Shown here: positions 43,742 to 52,568 of the stretch, one piece after another
Position numbering within the stretch: the stretch's first letter is position 1
How the letters are laid out: every line of letters begins with the position of its first letter
Assembly: GCA_902795065.1 (NCBI GenBank)
Contig: CADBJR010000016.1
Location: 1-61,862, forward strand
DNA from: an uncultured Coriobacteriaceae bacterium
GTDB lineage: Bacteria; Actinomycetota; Coriobacteriia; Coriobacteriales; Atopobiaceae
DNA length: 61,862 nucleotides
Direction: 5' to 3'
Notes under the pieces: model-generated
Seen by the model: the letters and a program-made list of their open reading frames with translations, nothing else
Databases searched by the model: none
Told to the model about the DNA's origin: nothing
Position numbers and translations under genes: made by a program

Positions 43742-44724
43742 GCACCGAAGAGCGTCCCCTCGTCGAGGTCAAGCACCTCAAGGAGTATTTCCCCATCAAC
43801 ACCGGCTGGTTCAAGACCACGCCGCTCAAGGCTGTCGACGACGTGAGCTTCATCATCAACCGTGGCGAGACGCTGGGCCTCGTGGGCGAGTCGGGCTGCG
43901 GCAAAACCACTGTTGGCCGTACGATCCTGCATCTCTACCAGCCCACCGACGGCGAGGTCATCTACGATGGCAAGCCCATCAAGACCAAGGAGGACCTCAC
44001 CGAGTTCCGCAAGAAGTCCACGATGGTCTTCCAGGATCCGTATTCCTCGCTCAACCCCCGCATGACGGTCTCGGACATCATTGCCGAGCCTCTCGACGTG
44101 CATAAGATGTACACCGATCCCAAGGCCCGCGAGCAGCGCATCCTCGAGCTCATGGACCACGTGGGCCTCAACTCCGAGCACGCCAGCCGCTACGCCCACG
44201 AGTTCTCCGGCGGACAGCGCCAGCGTATCGGCATTGCACGCGCCCTGGCGATCAACCCCGAGTTCATCGTCTGCGACGAGCCCGTCTCGGCCCTCGACGT
44301 GTCCATCCAGGCGCAGGTCATCAACATGTTCGACGAGCTGCAGGATCAGCTGGGGCTCACCTATCTCTTCATCGCCCACGACCTGCTCGTCGTGCGCCAC
44401 ATCTCCGACCGCATCGCCGTCATGTACCTTGGCAAGATGGTGGAGCTTGCAGATGCCGAGGAAGCCTACAACCATCCTCTGCATCCCTATTCCAAGTCGC
44501 TCATCTCTGCGGTGCCCATCCCCGATCCCAAGATCGCCCGCTCTAGCAAGCGCATCGCATTGCAGGGTGACATCCCGAGCCCGCTCAACGCGCCGTCCGG
44601 CTGCCCCTTCCGCACCCGCTGTCCGTACGCCACCGATGTATGCGCAGAGTCGATGCCCCCGTTCGAGGAAGTCGAGAAGGGCCACTTCGTGGCATGCCAT
44701 CGCGTTAGGGAGATCAACGGCTAG
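43738..44724 (+). CDS. oppF: Oligopeptide ABC ATPase OppF (system 2)
   Basis: A 328-residue ATPase with Walker [10 protein letters not shown]-loop [10 protein letters not shown], signature FSGGQRQR, Walker [13 protein letters not shown] and tail [14 protein letters not shown]. The start is GTG, overlapping the oppD2 stop (GTGA), so translation is coupled. Confidence 0.93.
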   Translation: MSTEERPLVEVKHLKEYFPINTGWFKTTPLKAVDDVSFIINRGETLGLVGESGCGKTTVGRTILHLYQPTDGEVIYDGKPIKTKEDLTEFRKKSTMVFQDPYSSLNPRMTVSDIIAEPLDVHKMYTDPKAREQRILELMDHVGLNSEHASRYAHEFSGGQRQRIGIARALAINPEFIVCDEPVSALDVSIQAQVINMFDELQDQLGLTYLFIAHDLLVVRHISDRIAVMYLGKMVELADAEEAYNHPLHPYSKSLISAVPIPDPKIARSSKRIALQGDIPSPLNAPSGCPFRTRCPYATDVCAESMPPFEEVEKGHFVACHRVREING

Positions 44725-44756
44725 AGTTTGTGTCAGAACCGTTAACAAGCGCTGGT

Positions 44757-44790
44757 AAAGGGCCGGGTTCTTGAGAATCCAGCCCTTTTT
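44757..44790 (+). terminator. Terminator between oppF2 and the permuted binding protein
   Basis: An interrupted stem running from AAAGGGC (44757) to GCCCTTTTT (44790), with a U-rich end. It suggests that the binding-protein gene downstream has its own promoter; a TATATT lies at 44813-44818, without a clear -35. Confidence 0.65.
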
Positions 44791-44816
44791 CGCGCTAAAC
44801 TTACGCGGTCTGTATA

Positions 44817-44838
44817 TTTCCAGAGCAGTTTCTGGAAA
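44817..44838 (+). promoter_or_regulatory. Leader hairpin of the permuted binding protein
   Basis: A perfect 8-bp stem (44817-44824 with 44831-44838) and a 6-nt loop, 30 nt before the start codon. It overlaps the TATATT candidate -10 and could be an operator or a 5'-UTR stabilising hairpin. Confidence 0.45.
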
Positions 44839-44867
44839 CAGGTTTTTGTTCGAAGGAAGGAACAGAA

Positions 44868-46694
44868 ATGATCGATCTTACCCGTAGGAATTTCCTGAAG
44901 ACGCTCGGCGGCGTTGTCGTCATGGGCAGCCTTACCGCTTGCGGTGGCAACAACGGCGGCGAGACCCCCGCTCCCGAGGGCGGCGAGGGTGCCGGCACCG
45001 ACGAGAACGTCATCCAGTTCGCGACCCCTGAAGAGGCCGAGGCTGCCAAGGCCGAGATCCGCAACGCCATCATGCTGCTCTTCGACCGCACCTACATCGT
45101 CGACGAGGTCGCACAGGGCGGCCAGGTTCCCGCCAGCACCTTCGTCACGCGCGACGCGCCCGACTTCGACGGCAACTCCTGGCTCGACAGGGCAGGCCGC
45201 GGCAACGGCACCGGTTACTACGACGTCGGCAAGGAGGCTCTCGAGGCCAACTACAACAAGGCCATGGAGATCCTCGGCAAGTACTACAACATCGACGAGA
45301 ACGGCATGATCACCAACTTCCCGACCATGACCTATCTCTACAACACCAACGAGGGCCACAAGGCCATCGGCGAGTACCTGCAGAGCGCGCTTGCTGGCGT
45401 CGGCATCACCATGAACATGGAGAACCAGGAGTGGGCAACCTTCCTGAACACCCGTAAGAACGGCGATTACTCCATGGCCCGTAACGGCTGGATCATGGAC
45501 TACACCGACCCCATCTGCATGCTCGACATGTGGACCTCCGGCTCCGGCAACAACGACGTCCAGTACGGCAAGGGCGCCCATGCCGACCTCAAGATGTACA
45601 ACCTCGACCTCACCAAGTGGGGCTATGACACCAAGGTCGAGAACGGCACGTGGGCCGAGACCTTCGATGTCCTCATCGACACCATCAAGAAGTGCTCCGA
45701 TCAGGAGAAGCGCTTCGAGATGATGCACCTCGCCGAGGATATGCTCATGGAGACCGGCGCTCTCTGCCCGATCTACTACTACACCATGGTCTACATGCTC
45801 AGCAAGGACGTCACCGGCCACGCTGCCAACCCGCTGGGCTTCAACTACTTCAAGGGCACCAAGGTCGCAGGCTCCGACGAGTCCATCAACGTCTGCATCG
45901 CCTCCGAGCCCGACACCATCGACCCCGCCCTCAACTCCGCCGTTGACGGCGCCACGATGATCGTGCACCTGTTCTCCGGCCTTGCCAAGTGGGAGCCTCA
46001 GGGCGACGGCACCTTCGCCATCGCTCCCGACTGCGCCGAGGAGCTCGTCGAGGGCGTCCAGAACGAGGACGGCACCGTCACTTACACCTACACCCTGCGT
46101 GAGGGCCTCACCTGGTCCGACGGCCAGCCGCTTACCGCCAAGGACTTCGAGTTCGCATGGAAGCGCGCTGTCAACCCCGACACCGCTGCCGACTACGAGT
46201 ACATGTTCGACGTCGTCAAGGGCTACGCTGAGGGCGATCTCGCCGTCACCGCCATCGACGACCGCACCCTCGAGGTCACCACGAACAACCTCATCGCCTA
46301 CTGGAACGAGCTCATGGCCTTCCCCGTGTACATGCCCGTCCGCGAGGACGTCGTCTCCAACGAGTCCTGGGCAACCGACCCCTCGACTTACGTCTGCAAC
46401 GGCGCCTACACGCTCGACAGCTGGGATCACAACTCCCTCATCACCCTCAAGAAGCGCGACGAGTACTGGGATGCCGACAACACCATCATGAAGCAGATCA
46501 ACTTCTACCTCTCCGATGATGACAACAACATCCTCTCCAACTTCGAGACCGGTGCTTGGCAGTTCATCGAGGGCATCCCCACCAACGAGATGGCCCGTGT
46601 CAAGGAGCAGTACCCCGACGAGTACGTTGCTGGTCCTTACGCCGGTACCTACTATGTCTGCTGGAACGTCAACGCGGACATCCTTCCCGCATAA
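44868..46694 (+). CDS. Circularly permuted oligopeptide-binding lipoprotein (system 2)
   Basis: A 608-residue SBP_bac_5 (OppA-like) lipoprotein whose halves are in reverse order. After a twin-arginine lipoprotein signal (LTRRNFLKTL, lipobox Cys25) and a Gly/Glu linker, residues about 51-330 match the second half of OppA: RNAIMLLFDRTYIVDEV (65 on), YLYNTNEGHKAIGE, NQEWATFLNTR (186 on), IYYYTMVY (302 on). Residues about 335-608 match the first half: EPDTIDPAL (347 on), LREGLTWSDGQPLTAKDF (410 on), CNGAYTLDSWDHNSL, ending with GTYYVCWNVN (593 on), the segment that normally precedes RNAIMLL. Nothing is missing and the frame is intact, so it should still fold and bind peptides. It follows oppBCDF set 2 and shares its signal-peptide coding sequence and leader with oppA1. 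Confidence 0.88.
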   Translation: MIDLTRRNFLKTLGGVVVMGSLTACGGNNGGETPAPEGGEGAGTDENVIQFATPEEAEAAKAEIRNAIMLLFDRTYIVDEVAQGGQVPASTFVTRDAPDFDGNSWLDRAGRGNGTGYYDVGKEALEANYNKAMEILGKYYNIDENGMITNFPTMTYLYNTNEGHKAIGEYLQSALAGVGITMNMENQEWATFLNTRKNGDYSMARNGWIMDYTDPICMLDMWTSGSGNNDVQYGKGAHADLKMYNLDLTKWGYDTKVENGTWAETFDVLIDTIKKCSDQEKRFEMMHLAEDMLMETGALCPIYYYTMVYMLSKDVTGHAANPLGFNYFKGTKVAGSDESINVCIASEPDTIDPALNSAVDGATMIVHLFSGLAKWEPQGDGTFAIAPDCAEELVEGVQNEDGTVTYTYTLREGLTWSDGQPLTAKDFEFAWKRAVNPDTAADYEYMFDVVKGYAEGDLAVTAIDDRTLEVTTNNLIAYWNELMAFPVYMPVREDVVSNESWATDPSTYVCNGAYTLDSWDHNSLITLKKRDEYWDADNTIMKQINFYLSDDDNNILSNFETGAWQFIEGIPTNEMARVKEQYPDEYVAGPYAGTYYVCWNVNADILPA

Positions 46695-46720
46695 GTTCTT
46701 AGCCGATCAGGTACCTTGCG

Positions 46721-46750
46721 GAGAGCCGCCCTTCGGGGCGGCTCTCTTCT
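46721..46750 (+). terminator. Terminator after the permuted binding protein
   Basis: An 11-bp stem (46721-46731 with 46736-46746), a TTCG loop and the tail TTCTT. Confidence 0.85.
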
Positions 46751-46820
46751 TGTATAGTGGTGGGTGCAAACCGCATGCTCCCGACGGGGGAGCGGCGACG
46801 ATTCCGAAGAGGGCGATACC

Positions 46821-47600
46821 GTGGATGATGTGCGTTCGTTCGATGTGAAGGTCAACGGATACGACTATGAGGCGCGCTACAGCGCGGATACCGTCGACAA
46901 CGTGCTCCTGCCCCTCCTGAGGCGTCTCAAGGCCCTGCACGACCGTCTGGGCCGCCGTACGGTGGTCTTCCTCGCCGCCCCTCCGGGAGCAGGCAAGTCC
47001 ACCGTCGCGACCGTCCTCGAGATGCTCGCGAAAGACGAGCTCGGGCGCGACGTCTTCCAGTCCGTTGGCCTCGACGGCTTCCACTACTGCAACGACTATC
47101 TCAAGACCCATGCCATCATGCGCGACGGTAAGCCGCTTCCCCTGAAGGCCATCAAGGGCGCACCCGAGACCTTCGACCTCATCGAGTTCAAGAAGCACCT
47201 GGACAACCTGCCCGTCATGGTCAGGATGCCGTGGCCGGTCTACGACCGCCGCAAGCACGACCCGCTGCCCAAGGGCACGCTCATCTACGCCGACATCGTC
47301 CTCATCGAGGGCAACTACCTGCTGCTCGATGAGGACTATTGGGACGATTTCGCCAAGATGGCCGACTACCGCATCTTCATCGGCGCGGAGGAGTCCGAGC
47401 TGCGCGAGCGCCTCATCAGCCGCAAGGCCAAGGGCGGCATCACGCGCGAGGCTGCCGAGGCGCACTACGAGCGCAGCGACGGCCCCAACGTGCGCCGCGT
47501 GCTCGAGCACGTGTGCCCGCACGAGGAGGGCTACCGCATGGTCGAGGTCGACGGCGTGACCTCCCTCATCCCCGAGGAGGCGCAGGGAGCCGATGCGTAA
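46821..47600 (+). CDS. P-loop sugar/nucleoside kinase (PRK/FrcK-like)
   Basis: A 259-residue kinase of the phosphoribulokinase/uridine kinase-like group. Walker A is APPGAGKST, followed by VGLDGFHYCNDYL, KGAPETFDL, VYDRRKHDPL and VLIEGNYLLLDE. Relatives are annotated as nucleoside/nucleotide kinases or fructose-transport kinases, and the true substrate is uncertain. The start is GTG with AGAGGG upstream. It overlaps the phosphodiesterase gene by 8 nt. Confidence 0.8.
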   Translation: MDDVRSFDVKVNGYDYEARYSADTVDNVLLPLLRRLKALHDRLGRRTVVFLAAPPGAGKSTVATVLEMLAKDELGRDVFQSVGLDGFHYCNDYLKTHAIMRDGKPLPLKAIKGAPETFDLIEFKKHLDNLPVMVRMPWPVYDRRKHDPLPKGTLIYADIVLIEGNYLLLDEDYWDDFAKMADYRIFIGAEESELRERLISRKAKGGITREAAEAHYERSDGPNVRRVLEHVCPHEEGYRMVEVDGVTSLIPEEAQGADA

Positions 47601-48462
47601 GATCCTCAAGGCGGGCATCCTCGCCGGTGCGGGGCTTCTCGCCGCCGCGTGCGCGGTCGTGGCGCCGCGCCCCCTCTCGCCCGAGCGCGGGCGCACCTGG
47701 GAGTACCTGCGGGGCTTCCGCTACGCGCACCGCGGCCTCCACGACAACGCCGCGGGCGTTCCCGAGAACTCGCTTCCCGCGTTCGAGCTGGCTGCGCGCC
47801 ACGGCTTCGGATCCGAGCTCGACGTGCATCTCACCTCCGACGGGCGGCTCGTCGTCGTGCACGACTCCGACCTCTCGCGTCTCACGGGCGAGCAGGGCAT
47901 CGTCGAGGATATGACGCTGGAGGAGCTCTTGGAGCGGCACCTGCTCGGCACGGACGAGCGTATCCCGCTGTTCTCCACGGTGCTCGACCTGTACGAGCAC
48001 CTGGCGCCCGAGGTGCCCCTCATCGTGGAGGTCAAGACCAACGGCGGCAACCACGCCGAGCTGACGGCCGCCACCATGGCTGAGCTCGACCGGCACGGGC
48101 ATCCCTACTGCGTCGAGAGCTTCGACCCGCTCGTGGTGCGGTGGCTGCGCGCGAACCGCAGCGACGTGTTCCGCGGCCAGCTCGCGCAGGACTTCATGAG
48201 GGAGGGCGCCCATTCGGGGAAGGGCATGCACGTCGACCTCGTCCTGACGCTCCTTGCAGGCAACGCTGCCACGCGCCCCGACTTCGTGGCGTACCGCTGG
48301 TCGGATGCCACCGAGCCAACTCCGATGCTTGCGACAGCCGTCCTCGGAGCGCGCTATGTGGGTTGGACGTTGAAATCGGCAGAAGAGCTGCTCGCCTGCG
48401 AGCGCAGGGGAGGCATCGGCATCTTCGAGGGCTTCGTGCCCGACGCCACGCCCACGCGCTAG
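47593..48462 (+). CDS. Glycerophosphodiester phosphodiesterase family protein
   Basis: A 289-residue GDPD-domain TIM barrel. The catalytic His-Arg is His46-Arg47 in YAHRGLHDN, followed by VPENSLPAF, the metal-binding SELDVHLTSDG, the second catalytic His in VVVHDSDLSRL, and the Glu in IVEVKTNGG. The N-terminal 20 residues form a hydrophobic segment ending LAAAC, so it may be a membrane-anchored lipoprotein. It probably releases glycerol-3-phosphate from lipid head groups or teichoic acid. Confidence 0.9.
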   Translation: MRKILKAGILAGAGLLAAACAVVAPRPLSPERGRTWEYLRGFRYAHRGLHDNAAGVPENSLPAFELAARHGFGSELDVHLTSDGRLVVVHDSDLSRLTGEQGIVEDMTLEELLERHLLGTDERIPLFSTVLDLYEHLAPEVPLIVEVKTNGGNHAELTAATMAELDRHGHPYCVESFDPLVVRWLRANRSDVFRGQLAQDFMREGAHSGKGMHVDLVLTLLAGNAATRPDFVAYRWSDATEPTPMLATAVLGARYVGWTLKSAEELLACERRGGIGIFEGFVPDATPTR

Positions 48463-48890
48463 GCGATCGACCTGAGCAGCTTCTCCAGGAGCATCTTGAG
48501 CTCCGTGGCATCCTCGGGGGAGATCTCGAGGCATCCCGCCATGCAGTAGGGCACCTCGAGCGCGCGCTCGCGCAGGGCGCGCCCCTCGTCGGTGAGGGTC
48601 ACGATGACGGCGCGCTCATCCTCGTGCGAGCGTTCGCGCCGGACGAACCCATGCGCCTCGAGGCGCTTGAGAAGCGGCGTCAGGGTCGCGGAATCCAGAT
48701 AGAGCTTAGAGCCCAGCTCGCCCACGGTGATGCCGTCCTGCTCCCAGAGCACCATCATGGCGACGTACTGGGTATAGGTGAGCCCGAGCGGGTCGAGGAA
48801 GGGCTTGTAGCGCCGTGTGATCTCCTTCGAGGCCGCGTAGAGCGGGAAGCAGAGCTGGTTCTCGAGGGCAAGCGGGTTGAAGTCGGTCAT
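48459..48890 (-). CDS. MarR-family regulator, OhrR type
   Basis: A 143-residue winged-helix repressor. The sensing Cys of the OhrR group is present as Cys14 in NQLCFPLYAASKEI, with LGLTYTQYVAMMVLWEQDG after it. The DNA-binding part is GELGSKLYLDSATLTPLLKR, with the wing REDSHEDER-like region. OhrR proteins lose DNA binding when the Cys is oxidised by organic peroxides. No ohr peroxidase gene is in the window. ATG 48890 has AAAGGAT upstream. A palindrome lies 28 nt from its start. Confidence 0.87.
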   Translation of the reverse strand: MTDFNPLALENQLCFPLYAASKEITRRYKPFLDPLGLTYTQYVAMMVLWEQDGITVGELGSKLYLDSATLTPLLKRLEAHGFVRRERSHEDERAVIVTLTDEGRALRERALEVPYCMAGCLEISPEDATELKMLLEKLLRSIA

Positions 48891-48917
48891 CGGGCAGATC
48901 CTTTCAGAGCGCAATAC

Positions 48918-48931
48918 AATCGCGCGCGATT
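48918..48931. promoter_or_regulatory. Palindromic operator candidate of the OhrR-type regulator
   Basis: A perfect 14-bp palindrome (AATCGCGCGCGATT) within an AT-rich context, TACAATCGCGCGCGATTAAC. It lies just upstream of the minus-strand regulator gene, the expected place for autorepression. MarR dimers bind such inverted repeats. Confidence 0.5.
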
Positions 48932-49249
48932 AACTAGCGCATATATCATACGCCATCTTCGCAGCTCGTGGGAGGGTGGGGGAGTTTTCGACATCAGTGC
49001 GGTGCGCATTGCGACGGCGTGAGGGCTTCCGTGCGGGCGCTATCTGCGGCGATGCGGGAATCTTCCGATCTCCGTACCTGCACAAAAGCCCTCTATTCGC
49101 TTCGCTGAGCTGGGCATCCTTTGAAAACCGCAAACTCCGTGCACGGAAACGGCACGCTTCCCGAAAGCGCCTTCGAGAACGATGGGGTTATCGACAGGGA
49201 CCTCTCTGAGAATCGTTTCCAAGAGAAGCAACGTGGAAGGGATCGGTCT
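48932..49249. other. Gene-free stretch before the pilus locus
   Basis: 318 nt between the MarR gene and the first Tad gene. It probably contains the promoter of the pilus operon, but I find no convincing -35/-10 pair, RNA motif or repeat in it. Confidence 0.4.
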
Positions 49250-50002
49250 ATGCGGAGGAGGATGCGGTTGGTGTGCGCGACGCTCAGCGCGCTCGCAGCC
49301 TGCGCAGCGTGCCTGCTTTACGGAAAGCATGTCAAGGCGCAGGCCGAGCAGGTGCGCATCGATGCGCTCGAGCGGTATGGCGGCGAGGTCGTGAACCTGC
49401 TCGTTGCGACCCGTACGCTCGAGTACGGCGACATCATCGATTCCAGCTCGGTCGCCTCGCGAGAGTGGATCGCAGACCTCGCACCGGACCAGGCGCTTGT
49501 CCGCATGGAGGAGGTCATCGGCAGGCAGGTCACGGTGCCGCTTGCCAAGGGGCTCCCGCTCACACAGCTCAATCTCCGCGATGGGACGAGCGATCTCGAT
49601 GTGCCCGCGGGATATGTAGCCGTATCGCTTCCGCTCACCGACAAGCTCGGGCTTTCGCGCAATATCGCGGCGGGAACGCGCGTCATCGCCTTCGCGGTCT
49701 CCTCGAGCAGCACGGTCCTAGTCTCAGGCGATGCGCTCGTCTTGGCATCGCCGGTGGAGACCACGGCCTTCTCGTCGACTCAGACGATCTCGCTCGCAGT
49801 GCTTCCCTCCGATGTGAGCGCGCTTCTTGCGGCAGGTGCTCGCGGGGATCTTCGCCTCGTGGTTCCCGCTGATGATGTGGAACTCGTCTACGAGCCAGCC
49901 GCTGCCGCTCCGACCGAGGTCCTTGCCGAGGGGGAGTCCGACTTGGGTGCGGCCCCCCGCAAGACCGGGACTGATACGGAATCAGAGAAAGCCGAGGAAT
50001 AG
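49250..50002 (+). CDS. cpaB: CpaB/RcpC-like SAF-domain pilus assembly protein
   Basis: A 250-residue membrane-anchored protein. One N-terminal helix (LVCATLSALAACAACLLYG) precedes a SAF domain (VVNLLVATRTLEYGDIIDSS, VTVPLAKGLPLTQLNL) and the CpaB-type C-terminal half (VAVSLPLTDKLGLSRNIAAG). In diderms CpaB aids the secretin; here, without a secretin, it presumably acts at the cell wall. ATG 49250 has GGAAGGGA upstream. It is the first gene of the Tad operon. Confidence 0.85.
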   Translation: MRRRMRLVCATLSALAACAACLLYGKHVKAQAEQVRIDALERYGGEVVNLLVATRTLEYGDIIDSSSVASREWIADLAPDQALVRMEEVIGRQVTVPLAKGLPLTQLNLRDGTSDLDVPAGYVAVSLPLTDKLGLSRNIAAGTRVIAFAVSSSSTVLVSGDALVLASPVETTAFSSTQTISLAVLPSDVSALLAAGARGDLRLVVPADDVELVYEPAAAAPTEVLAEGESDLGAAPRKTGTDTESEKAEE

Positions 50003-50003
50003 C

Positions 50004-51254
50004 ATGGAAGCTGCCCGTTGCCTTTGCTGCTGTGCGCCTGAGAAGCGGGAGATCCTCTCCGATGCTGCGCGCATGCTCTATCCGGAGGCGGATTGCACGT
50101 TCTCCTCATCTGCAGGAGAGCTCCGATCGCTCCTCATCCAGGAAGGAGACCGTCCCCGCGCTGCGATCGTGGGTTTTTGCGGGCCGGGTGTTTCGGATAT
50201 CAACCTCTGCGCCGCCATCGCGGCCGACGGGTGCGCGTGCGAGGTCGTTCTGGTTGTCGACTGCGTATCTGGATCGCTTGCCGCTCGGGCAAAGAGCGCG
50301 GGGATCTCCCGCGTTCTCGAGCATAGCTCGGTCCAACCCCATCCCGTGCGGGAGAACCCGCAGCACAACCGTTCCCAAGCGAACAGGGCTCGAGCGGAGA
50401 TGCGCTCCCCTGAGCTCGCACGGGATGGGCTGGATGAGCAGGCACCGCTCGTTGCGCTCTGCTCTGGCAGGGGCGGAGTGGGGAAGACCGCCATTGCCGC
50501 GACCGCTGCGCTTGTCGCGGCGTCCTGGGGCATGCGCGTAGCGCTTGTCGATCTCGATCTCGCAAACGGCAACCTCTATTCCTTCTTCGGTCTCAAGCGC
50601 GGAGCCGACCTTGCCGCTCTGTCGCAGGATCTTCCTCCCAAGATTGCCGATCTCGCCCTTTCCGTTTCGCCTGAAATCGCCCTCTGGGGACCGTGCGGCC
50701 TTCCAGAGCTTGCAGAGGAGGCGGTTCCGTTCGCAGGCGCCCTCCTCGACCATGCTGGCTCCCATGCCGACCTCGTCATTGCGGACACCTCGTCGACGAC
50801 GACCGATGCCGTCGCCGAAGTGCTCCAGCGTGCCGACCGATCGGTCATCGTCTATGACGGACGCCGGTCATCGCTCGCTTCGCTCTCGCGCATAGGCGGT
50901 CTGGCCGTGCGCTTGGGCGTGGCGCGGACCCGAATCATGCGCCTCGAGAACCATGCGGATCCCTACGCGAAGCCTGATTTCTCCTATGCGCGAGCGGAGA
51001 AGGGCCTCGAGGTGGCACGCCCGCTCAGAGTATTCGAAGGCGGAATGGAGATATCCCAGCTCATGGATGAGGGGCGTGCCGGGGAGGTTGCGGGGTATGC
51101 ATGCGATTTCACACGATCCGTCTCGGCGTGCCTCGCGCAGATACTCGTCGAGCTCGGTCGCCTTCCCGATTGCGATGAGGCGCGGCGTTCGGCGGAGGAA
51201 CCCTCGGTGAAACGTCGGTTCCGGTTGTTCTCGCATGGACGGGAGGCGGGATAG
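50004..51254 (+). CDS. tadZ: TadZ/CpaE-like ParA-family ATPase
   Basis: A 416-residue protein. An N-terminal response-regulator-like domain (about 1-115) without clear phospho-acceptor residues is followed by a linker and a MinD/ParA ATPase with Walker A SGRGGVGKT and VALVDLDLANGNLYSFF. TadZ localises the pilus machine at the pole. It begins one base after the cpaB stop. Confidence 0.85.
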   Translation: MEAARCLCCCAPEKREILSDAARMLYPEADCTFSSSAGELRSLLIQEGDRPRAAIVGFCGPGVSDINLCAAIAADGCACEVVLVVDCVSGSLAARAKSAGISRVLEHSSVQPHPVRENPQHNRSQANRARAEMRSPELARDGLDEQAPLVALCSGRGGVGKTAIAATAALVAASWGMRVALVDLDLANGNLYSFFGLKRGADLAALSQDLPPKIADLALSVSPEIALWGPCGLPELAEEAVPFAGALLDHAGSHADLVIADTSSTTTDAVAEVLQRADRSVIVYDGRRSSLASLSRIGGLAVRLGVARTRIMRLENHADPYAKPDFSYARAEKGLEVARPLRVFEGGMEISQLMDEGRAGEVAGYACDFTRSVSACLAQILVELGRLPDCDEARRSAEEPSVKRRFRLFSHGREAG

Positions 51255-52568
51255 ATGAGTGTCCTTGAACGCGTGCGTGCCCAAGGTCCGATTCCCCATG
51301 GCATCGGAACCGAAGAGCTCGCCGAACAGAGGAGGCAGCTTAAGCAGGCGCTGGTCGAACGGCTCGGCCTCAAGGCGATTGCAGAGGGCATCACGGGCGG
51401 TTCGGTGGAGCGGACACGTACCGAGCTCGAGGTTGCATGCCGTTCGATTCTCAACATGCAGGGAAATGGCGTGTTTCCCGAGCATCATGACCTTCTCGTG
51501 CGCCAGGTGCTCGATGAGGTGTGCGGACTCGGGCCCATCCAGCCGCTCATGGATGATGAGGAGGTGACCGAGGTCATGGTCAACGGCCCTGATGCGCTCT
51601 TTTTCGAACGGGCTGGGCGAATCGAGCCGTCAACCTTCGCGTTCGATTCGGAGGAGCAGGTCATGACGGTCCTCGATAGGATCCTCGCTCCGTTGGGGCG
51701 CCGCATCGACAAGGGAAGCCCCCTCGTGAATGCGCGCCTGGCCAACGGGGACCGTGTCAATGCCGTCGTCCCGCCCGTCGCTCCAGGCGGACCAGCTGTG
51801 ACCATTAGGAAGTTCTCCGGGCGGATCACGTCGCTCAGGCGCTTGGTCGAGCTCGGGGCGCTACCCATCTGGTACGCGCAGCTTCTTTCCTGCGCGGTGC
51901 GATCACGGCAGAGCATCGCAGTTGCGGGAGGGACCGGCTCGGGGAAAACGACGCTCCTAAACGCGCTTTCGTGCGAGATCGACCATGGCGAGCGCATCGT
52001 GACTATCGAGGATTCGTGCGAGCTCAGGTTCGACACGCATCCCAACGTGGTGGCGCTCGAGGCGCGTGATGCCTCCATCGAGGGGACGGGCGAGGTGACC
52101 ATACGTGAGCTCGTGAAGAACGCGCTGCGCATGCGGCCCGACCGCATCATCGTCGGAGAGGTACGTGGCGAGGAGACCATCGATATGCTGAATGCGATGA
52201 ACACGGGTCACCCCGGATCGCTCACGACGCTCCATGCCGGGGATGCCCGCGAGGCCGTCTCGCGTCTCATCCTCATGGCACGCTTCGGTATGAACCTGCC
52301 GTCTGAGCTTATAGAAGAGCAGATCGCAACGGCGCTCGACCTGATCGTCATGTCCTGCCGGCTTCCCGACGGATGCAGGAGGATCGGGTCGATGGTTGAG
52401 GTCAATCGAGATGACCGGGGACGTGTCGCACTATCGACCTGCGTTTCCTTCGATTCGGCGGCAGACGCATGGAGTCTCCAATGCTTGCCTGGATTCGTCG
52501 GAACCGCGCAGGAGCTCGGCATCGTCGATGATGGGGAGGTGGCATCATGGCGCTCGCTCATCTGCTGA
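51255..52568 (+). CDS. tadA: TadA/CpaF secretion ATPase
   Basis: A 437-residue hexameric motor ATPase. The N-terminal three-helix part is followed by LIDDEEVTEV-type and VNGPDALFFER regions, Walker A GGTGSGKTTL (about residues 225-234), the Asp box TIEDSCELRF, Walker B RIIVGEVRGEE and the His box TGHPGSLTTLHA. It powers pilin assembly. It directly follows tadZ and overlaps tadB by 22 nt. Confidence 0.95.
   Translation: MSVLERVRAQGPIPHGIGTEELAEQRRQLKQALVERLGLKAIAEGITGGSVERTRTELEVACRSILNMQGNGVFPEHHDLLVRQVLDEVCGLGPIQPLMDDEEVTEVMVNGPDALFFERAGRIEPSTFAFDSEEQVMTVLDRILAPLGRRIDKGSPLVNARLANGDRVNAVVPPVAPGGPAVTIRKFSGRITSLRRLVELGALPIWYAQLLSCAVRSRQSIAVAGGTGSGKTTLLNALSCEIDHGERIVTIEDSCELRFDTHPNVVALEARDASIEGTGEVTIRELVKNALRMRPDRIIVGEVRGEETIDMLNAMNTGHPGSLTTLHAGDAREAVSRLILMARFGMNLPSELIEEQIATALDLIVMSCRLPDGCRRIGSMVEVNRDDRGRVALSTCVSFDSAADAWSLQCLPGFVGTAQELGIVDDGEVASWRSLIC

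Noticed and set aside
44868..46694. Two truncated binding-protein genes fused by error
   Set aside because: The frame is continuous, no segment is duplicated or lost, and the two ends match each other's natural continuation, which fits permutation better than chance fusion. Assembly error is still listed as the main alternative.
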